64,000 nt of DNA from assembly GCA_026874595.1 (NCBI GenBank), contig CM049313.1, positions 48,967,659 to 49,031,658 of the forward strand, given 5' to 3'. Every line of letters starts with the position of its first letter. Position 1 is the stretch's first letter. Positions 58,551 to 64,000 of this stretch are shown here, piece by piece. The stretch is from Sipunculus nudus (taxonomy: Eukaryota; Annelida; Sipuncula; Golfingiida; Sipunculidae). Below the pieces are notes generated by a model, which made no database searches, was not told where the DNA came from, and saw nothing but the letters and a program-made list of their open reading frames with translations. Position numbers and translations under genes: made by a program.

Positions 58551-59216
58551 AGTGCCGAGATGTGACCCGAGGTCATGAGATTAATATCAGTTAGTGATGT
58601 CAAACTCCACCAGATGTCTCCCCAAACGCTTAATCAAACGGGATTTTTTTGTCACAATCTCCCCAGTCTCGCATAATGATTGCCAATTTTGCTCGAACTA
58701 TGTTTTAAGGTTAAAATTAACTGTATTTATGCGGTTTTGTCAAAAAGTTATTCAATTACCAGAATGATACGCAGTGAAGAACAAATAACATGGGTCTATG
58801 TGAACTGCTAACTGACAGTGATTGGAATGGCATACAAGAAATATGTTACAGTCGATGCATTTCATGACTAAAACTGGCCTCCTCCGTCTCTTTATGACTG
58901 ATAGGAATATCAACTCGTGACAATGACAGCATTTTAATCAGCACATGGCTTATTAGACGCTATAAGAAACCTTTGTATTACATTCCTTCTTACATGATCG
59001 CGAAGAAGATAAACAGTTCTGAATATCTTCATTCAGGTGATTTTGTATGGTTGAACAATTGCATCCCCATTTGATGCCAAGTGGCCGGAGGATTAAGCCC
59101 AGGGCAGAGACTGAGTTATGTACTGATTGGCTTGTGGAAGTGTGACGCCATAGACTCTATTTAGAGTATTATAAGTCACCCGCCATAAAGAAGGAAGACT
59201 ACTATAATGGCCCGCA
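58551..59216. other. 3' flank of the small gene
   Basis: No AATAAA within about 1 kb, so the 3' end of the transcript cannot be placed. No further exon seen. Confidence 0.4.
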
Positions 59217-59960
59217 TCTCTCCGTCCTTCCGTCCCTCCCCATTCTTTAAACAAAAACTAGGACCGTTGCTGCTTTCTTCGTATATTTTACAGGTTTACT
59301 CAGCACATGACTGACCTGTTTTTATAACCGGCAGGTGGCGCCACATCTGTTTAGCGACTTTCTGTGGTCTAACATGGTCTTTTTTACTTTCTTGCAGATA
59401 AGTCAGTAAATAAGAATACTTTCCTTCAAATCATATACAGGGATTCCATAGAGCTAGGGGAATTCAGTGAACACTATATTGAATAGAATTATTTTCATAC
59501 TGATGTGTCCACTGGAGTTAGATTTTTGCTTATCACGAACTTTTCTGATTTCACATGTTTCAATATATGGTGCAACTCGTTAACCTTTTACCTCCTAAAC
59601 CTCTTCACCAATCATTGCCATTTTTTTTTGTATTCTGATTATATGACACGCATGTTTTTAAACCTGCAGGTGGCGCCACCTCTGTGTAATGACCTCCTGT
59701 AGTCCGAAATGGACTTTTCCATTTTTCTTCAGATATATAAGATGACTTTTGCCTTCACATCATATGCAAGGCTTACTTGGAGCAACGAATTCAATAAATA
59801 CTACATTGAATAAAATTATTTTCAGACTGATGTATCCATAAGACTTAGAAATTTGCTGGCATGAAATTTGCTGATTTCACATGTTTGCATATATGGTGCC
59901 AAATCGTTTAACTTTCATTTCATGAACACTTGTCCAATCTTTACCAAGTCATTTTGCTTT
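59217..59960 (+). repeat. TCCGTC tract and tandem pair of ~335-bp repeat units
   Basis: CTCTCCGTCCTTCCGTCC at 59219-59236 is followed by two units beginning GCAGGTGGCGCCAC at 59331 and 59666. Shared segments include ATTATTTTCA(T/G)ACTGATGT, GATTTCACATGTTT and ATATGGTGC. The 12-bp palindrome GGTGGCGCCACC links it to the repeat at 44891-45660. The pyrimidine tract resembles the 5' ends of the other element families in this window. Confidence 0.7.
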
Positions 59961-60882
59961 CCCATCTTGATCAACTGTCAATTAGACCAAGGGAAAAAAG
60001 TGTGTGACATAATATTTTTCGATATTGCTTCTTCATGCAAATTCAAATTTTACAAATTACAAACTTTTATGATTTCAGGTGTTTGCATACATAATGTTAA
60101 ATCTACAACCAAATATCCCAGAAACAGCAGGAGCCCTCAGCATAAATTGTTATAGGCATATTTATTTGCAACAACTGTGATAGGTATCTATTTTTGATTA
60201 TCTGTCCCTCGGTATCTATATTTCAAAACCGTACAGTTTATAGATAACTCCCCCAATCCTCCCATTTAAAAACAGAGACATATAGATAAGTAAAAAGATA
60301 ATCATGCATTTTCTTTTTTATCAAGTTTGTATTTTGCAAGTATTTTGATTTCAAAAGGGCTTCTTGCCAGAGTTCGGTAAAATCTGGGTATAACTAATGC
60401 CACACTTTCAAAGTTATAAACTCATGGTGGGGGACTATTTGTGCCTCTAATTAATACTACTTGTTTCTATTCTTTCAGAAACATTCGACGCGGAGAGTAT
60501 CAGATATGATTATCGTTTATCGAGAACTTAATTGTTTATAAATACGGGGTGTTTCCTGTGGCTGCCTTCACAAAAGTGTTAAGCGTGAGAATGGAAGTGC
60601 TACAACAGCTTAATAAATCATTTTTTTTCTGTGAAAAATAAATAAATCATTTTATTTTTTATGCCGATAAATGGCCTCACCTTTTGCAGAATTAATAGTG
60701 ATACATTGTATATAGGCAAATTTGTAATATGCTGACCTGGTGGGATTTGAAATACGTTTGCTTGAACTGTGACACCGTTACTCTAAAGTGACATAACCGT
60801 AAACGTGACACGCTTATCACACAAACTGCGCGCACTCAAAGTCCGCTGCTCTTAATTATATATTTATCACTTTGAAGTAGTG

Positions 60883-61128
60883 AGGGGCGGATTAAAAGGG
60901 GGCACCGGGGGGCGCGCCAAATATTCCTCCACCTGATAAATCTGGGATATCTCAATCTATAGAATAACAACGGTTAATATCTGAAAGCGCGCCGAGTTTT
61001 GCGACTTGCATGCTTTTCTTTTTACCTTATGCATGCATACCTTATACAAGCACTCCTGGCACTCTTGTTTACCTATGCCAAGGTGTTGATTCCCCTCCCC
61101 CCCTCTTTAGGATCCTGTATCCGCCCCT
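60883..61128. mobile_element. AGGGGCGGAT-end MITE-like element
   Basis: Perfect 10-bp terminal inverted repeats AGGGGCGGAT (60883-60892) and ATCCGCCCCT (61119-61128), with further G-rich/C-rich similarity just inside. 246 bp, non-coding. Similar GCGGAT or ATTCGCCCCTG ends occur near 44594 and 53317. Confidence 0.6.
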
Positions 61129-61460
61129 AGTATTCAAGCTGCAGGTATCAAGCTTTTCAGTTCATTATATATACACTGACGGACGGTTAATCCCTCTTAT
61201 ACTACACTGTAATCTCTTTAGCACTAACCCATGCGAAGTGGTTTACTAGATGTAAAGTGTCACTGATACAAGACTTTATAAACACACCTCCAATGCAACA
61301 ATCTGTGGTCAAAGCTGATCACCAAGACGACGCATTCCAGGTCAGTGCACTTTAAATCATGTTTCACCTGGTTACCTTAGTAACTAAGTAGTACCCTTGC
61401 TGTTGGTCGGAATTCATTATCCTTGAAAATGTAAATGTGATTATTAATTTATAGTTTGCA

Positions 61461-61498
61461 TGGCTTTATATGATAATTGTCAGCTCCATATAAAGCCA
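61461..61498. repeat. 12-bp perfect inverted repeat
   Basis: TGGCTTTATATG and CATATAAAGCCA separated by 14 bases. It could form a hairpin or be the remnant of a short transposon; nothing else supports a function. Confidence 0.7.
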
Positions 61499-62433
61499 CG
61501 CCGGGTTAATTGATTTCATTTGTGACACAGGCAAAAAGGTAATCATCTTTAAATCAATATACAATAGGCTTTATAGGAATGTTAGTGAACAGCATTCCTT
61601 GTTGATATGACCACATTGAGCTCACCGGTCACGCGTACGTTAACTATTGCTCATATACATGAACCTCAGAGAGCGGTCGTTTAATACGTGGTGGGCTGTT
61701 ACGATGACCTTTCGACCGCCAGCAACTGCGAGGTAAATATACCTGCCCCATGTCAGTTGTTACGTCATTTTACAAATAACTCGCCTCACGTTATATTTAA
61801 CACTACTGCTAATCTGCTCAAATGATATAATGATAAACGGGTGCCTGAAGTAGATGATAGATCAACCCCACTGTATCAATTACAGTATGATGCTTAGCAA
61901 GCATTGCTCAGTTTTTCTTTCAACGATCTTGACATGTATCTTAACTCTTAAACCAGCTCTGAACAGGCATCTATCAGCACAAAGCTGGTTAAAAGTGTTG
62001 CAAATATCTTGATAGCTACAACTCGGCCAGTTTTCATAATCGTATATTATTTACTCGGTTAAAGTTACTGGGATGATACGTTGTCTATTTGCAAATAAGG
62101 AAAAAAAACTCTGAACAAATTTTAATGATTTTTTAGCGTCATGTTAACACAAAAGGAAAAGCCTATGGACACTTGGAGGCAATCTGGATCACCATGATAT
62201 ATTTCAATGCATAAGATTATATACCATTAAAATTGTGAATTCGGGTCATTCCTTTGTTCCGGATAGCGGTCGACTATTCGTTGGTATAAAGGACAACGTT
62301 AATGCTGCAGCTCACCGGATGAACCATGTTTCTGATGCTTGACACCTTGAACAACACAGAGTTTCAATAATTTAGCCTTGACTAAATATCTATGACTAAA
62401 TATGAACATTATGTTTTCGGATGCTCATGTATA

Positions 62434-62875
62434 CAGTGGCGTCGTTTTTTCTTCAAGGGGTAGGGGGTATGGGAATGATTCGGGGATGTAGGTTAGGGCA
62501 ATTTCATTTATAAAGCAACGAACATTAAAATATCCTTATCAAGAGATAAAGTTCACACACACACACAAATTATATATATATATATACATGTATATGTGTT
62601 TGTATGTTATGTCTGTGTGTGTGATGTACGGCTGAGGTCATTCAAAATTATTTATTACCCATCTGTTAATGCTGGTCCATCAAGCTGGAAGGCAGAACTG
62701 GTGTCAAAGTCTAGTATACTGATTATTAATATATATTATTTTCAATATATAAATCTTATTTTCTGCTTATAGCTGAGCTCCGGGGGAACGGGGGGGGGGG
62801 GGTACATTGATCACGCTTGCTAAAAGTGGAATTTGGGATCTATACCTCCATTCAATCCCTTATATCGACGCCATG
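62434..62875 (+). mobile_element. CAGTGGCGTC-end MITE, copy 3
   Basis: Left end CAGTGGCGTCG, right end CGACGCCATG. Contains a (CA)n/(TA)n segment (about 62554-62600) and a G13 run (62790-62802), then TGGGATCTATACCTCC, as in copy 2. 442 bp, non-coding. Confidence 0.6.
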
Positions 62876-64000
62876 TTCATATATATCATAACGTCACGAA
62901 ACTGATGTTATTGTTAAAATAAATAGTTAAAGTTAATAGGGAGACAAAATGTAATATTTTGGTTATCTGTAGAGTTTAATGTAATACGTTCATAAGATGT
63001 AATATACGAACATTTAATTTCTAGTAAATCTTAAGGCAACCTTAAACTGGTGATATTGAATAATTTTTAAGCAAACATATCAAGGCCTTTGGTCCATAAC
63101 ATAAAATAGCAACAGTTAACTAAAGTAAGATAATAATTAAGTCGTCCGCTTTGGCGTATAAGTGTTGATTTCTGTGTGTGTAAACCCAAGTTTGGTCCAA
63201 CTGGTTTTAAACACAGTTTTTTTCTACTGAAGTTAAATGCAAGGTCTTACGTTAAACTTGAGCTTTGTCTATACGAGTGTTAATACATGTTTCCTTATTA
63301 ATTAATCCAAATGAACAGATTAAAAAAACTGAAATTCCAACAATGATAATGATATATAATAACATTACGTTATATAGAAAATCCGTGTATAACTAAAATA
63401 TTTTTATTTACTTGGAGGTTATATTGAAAAAAATATCAGACGCTGTCGTTTATTCCTTTAACAAAAAAAGGAAAGTTCATCCTTATCGGCTTATCCTGTA
63501 TGAAATAAACAATAAAAAGTTAAACTTACAATATAAAACTAATCGGAACTATCACTGAACTTCAGTGTCATAAATTGATTGATCATTTACCTATAAGATC
63601 GACTCCATATACTAGTATATAGGACTGTCTGTCGCTTTCAGCTAATTAGGGTTGGGCAAATCTTGACAATTTCTACAATAGCTATTTCTGGTTTTGATTT
63701 GTGGTTAAGAAATTGTTTATGTAATCGTGCCAGCAATTGGGGCAAAGGGGTAAACTACTGAATTTGTCTTAAAAATTATTAAAATATATATTAAAAGTCT
63801 TAAAATCACCATATTAACGTAATTAACACACGCTCCAAATGATAGTACCAATGAGTACTGTACATACCTTTTTAAACAGCACACACACACAGACATACAC
63901 ACATGAGTATATGTGATTGTGACAGGGTGTGCGTGTGTGATAAACTGCTTGATTCACCAATATATGTAAAACGCTCTTTCAAATAAAATTTGCTATGTGG
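62876..64000. other. No gene seen
   Basis: AT-rich DNA with short CA-repeat tracts (63881-63902). The minus-strand frame of 61 codons is covered partly by the CA repeat. Confidence 0.5.

Noticed and set aside
1-64000. tRNA, rRNA or other structural RNA genes
   Set aside because: No complete A/B-box pair with a cloverleaf and no rRNA-like segment was seen by eye; a covariance-model scan was not possible.

Overview
The window is eukaryotic nuclear DNA: AT-rich, intron-rich, and full of microsatellites, minisatellites and non-autonomous transposon relics. The best guess is a marine lophotrochozoan, probably a mollusc and plausibly a bivalve. That rests on an animal ACSBG-type fatty-acid ligase with many short GT-AG exons, and on repeats built like molluscan pearl/HINE elements (about 180-bp tandem cores, inverted subterminal repeats, a 3' hairpin before CTAG). 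The species assignment is inference.

Left part (1-21.7 kb): no convincing protein-coding gene. It holds a (TA)n tract, two copies in opposite orientation of a ~300-bp terminal-inverted-repeat element (3231-3530 and 12008-12315), clusters of short palindromes (4512-4727, 5429-5517, 14056-14115), a SINE-like element (8327-8650), one unexplained 170-codon ORF (5805-6317, minus strand) and a 1.9-kb tandem-repeat transposable element (18681-20600).

Middle (21.7-40.1 kb): one complete gene on the plus strand. Fifteen coding exons (21789-37057) join in frame through consensus GT/AG sites into a 668-residue bubblegum-family long-chain acyl-CoA synthetase (ACSBG2-like). All adenylate-forming motifs are intact. 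A long 3' UTR probably runs to a poly(A) signal at 40039. The introns carry a second copy of the tandem-repeat element, a 60-bp exact direct repeat flanking exon 6, and several repeats that begin with a hairpin followed by TATAG.

Right part (40.1-64 kb): a 44-bp minisatellite of about 26 copies (40226-41396), two tandem copies of a ~0.7-kb dispersed repeat, ~250-bp tandem repeats, several MITE-like elements with CAGTGGCGTC or AGGGGCGGAT ends, a ~30-bp minisatellite (55193-56036), and a previously unassembled small gene. Three exons (53929-54007, 57306-57507, 58319-58550) join in phase into a 170-residue protein that I do not recognise. Up to three candidate first exons lie upstream of it.

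The two genes show no functional link. The most interesting non-coding signal is that at least three repeat families with different sequences share one 5' layout: short hairpin, TATAG, then a (TCCG/GTCTGTC)-type tract. This suggests a common kind of mobile element, probably rolling-circle, that swaps its body but keeps its structured end.
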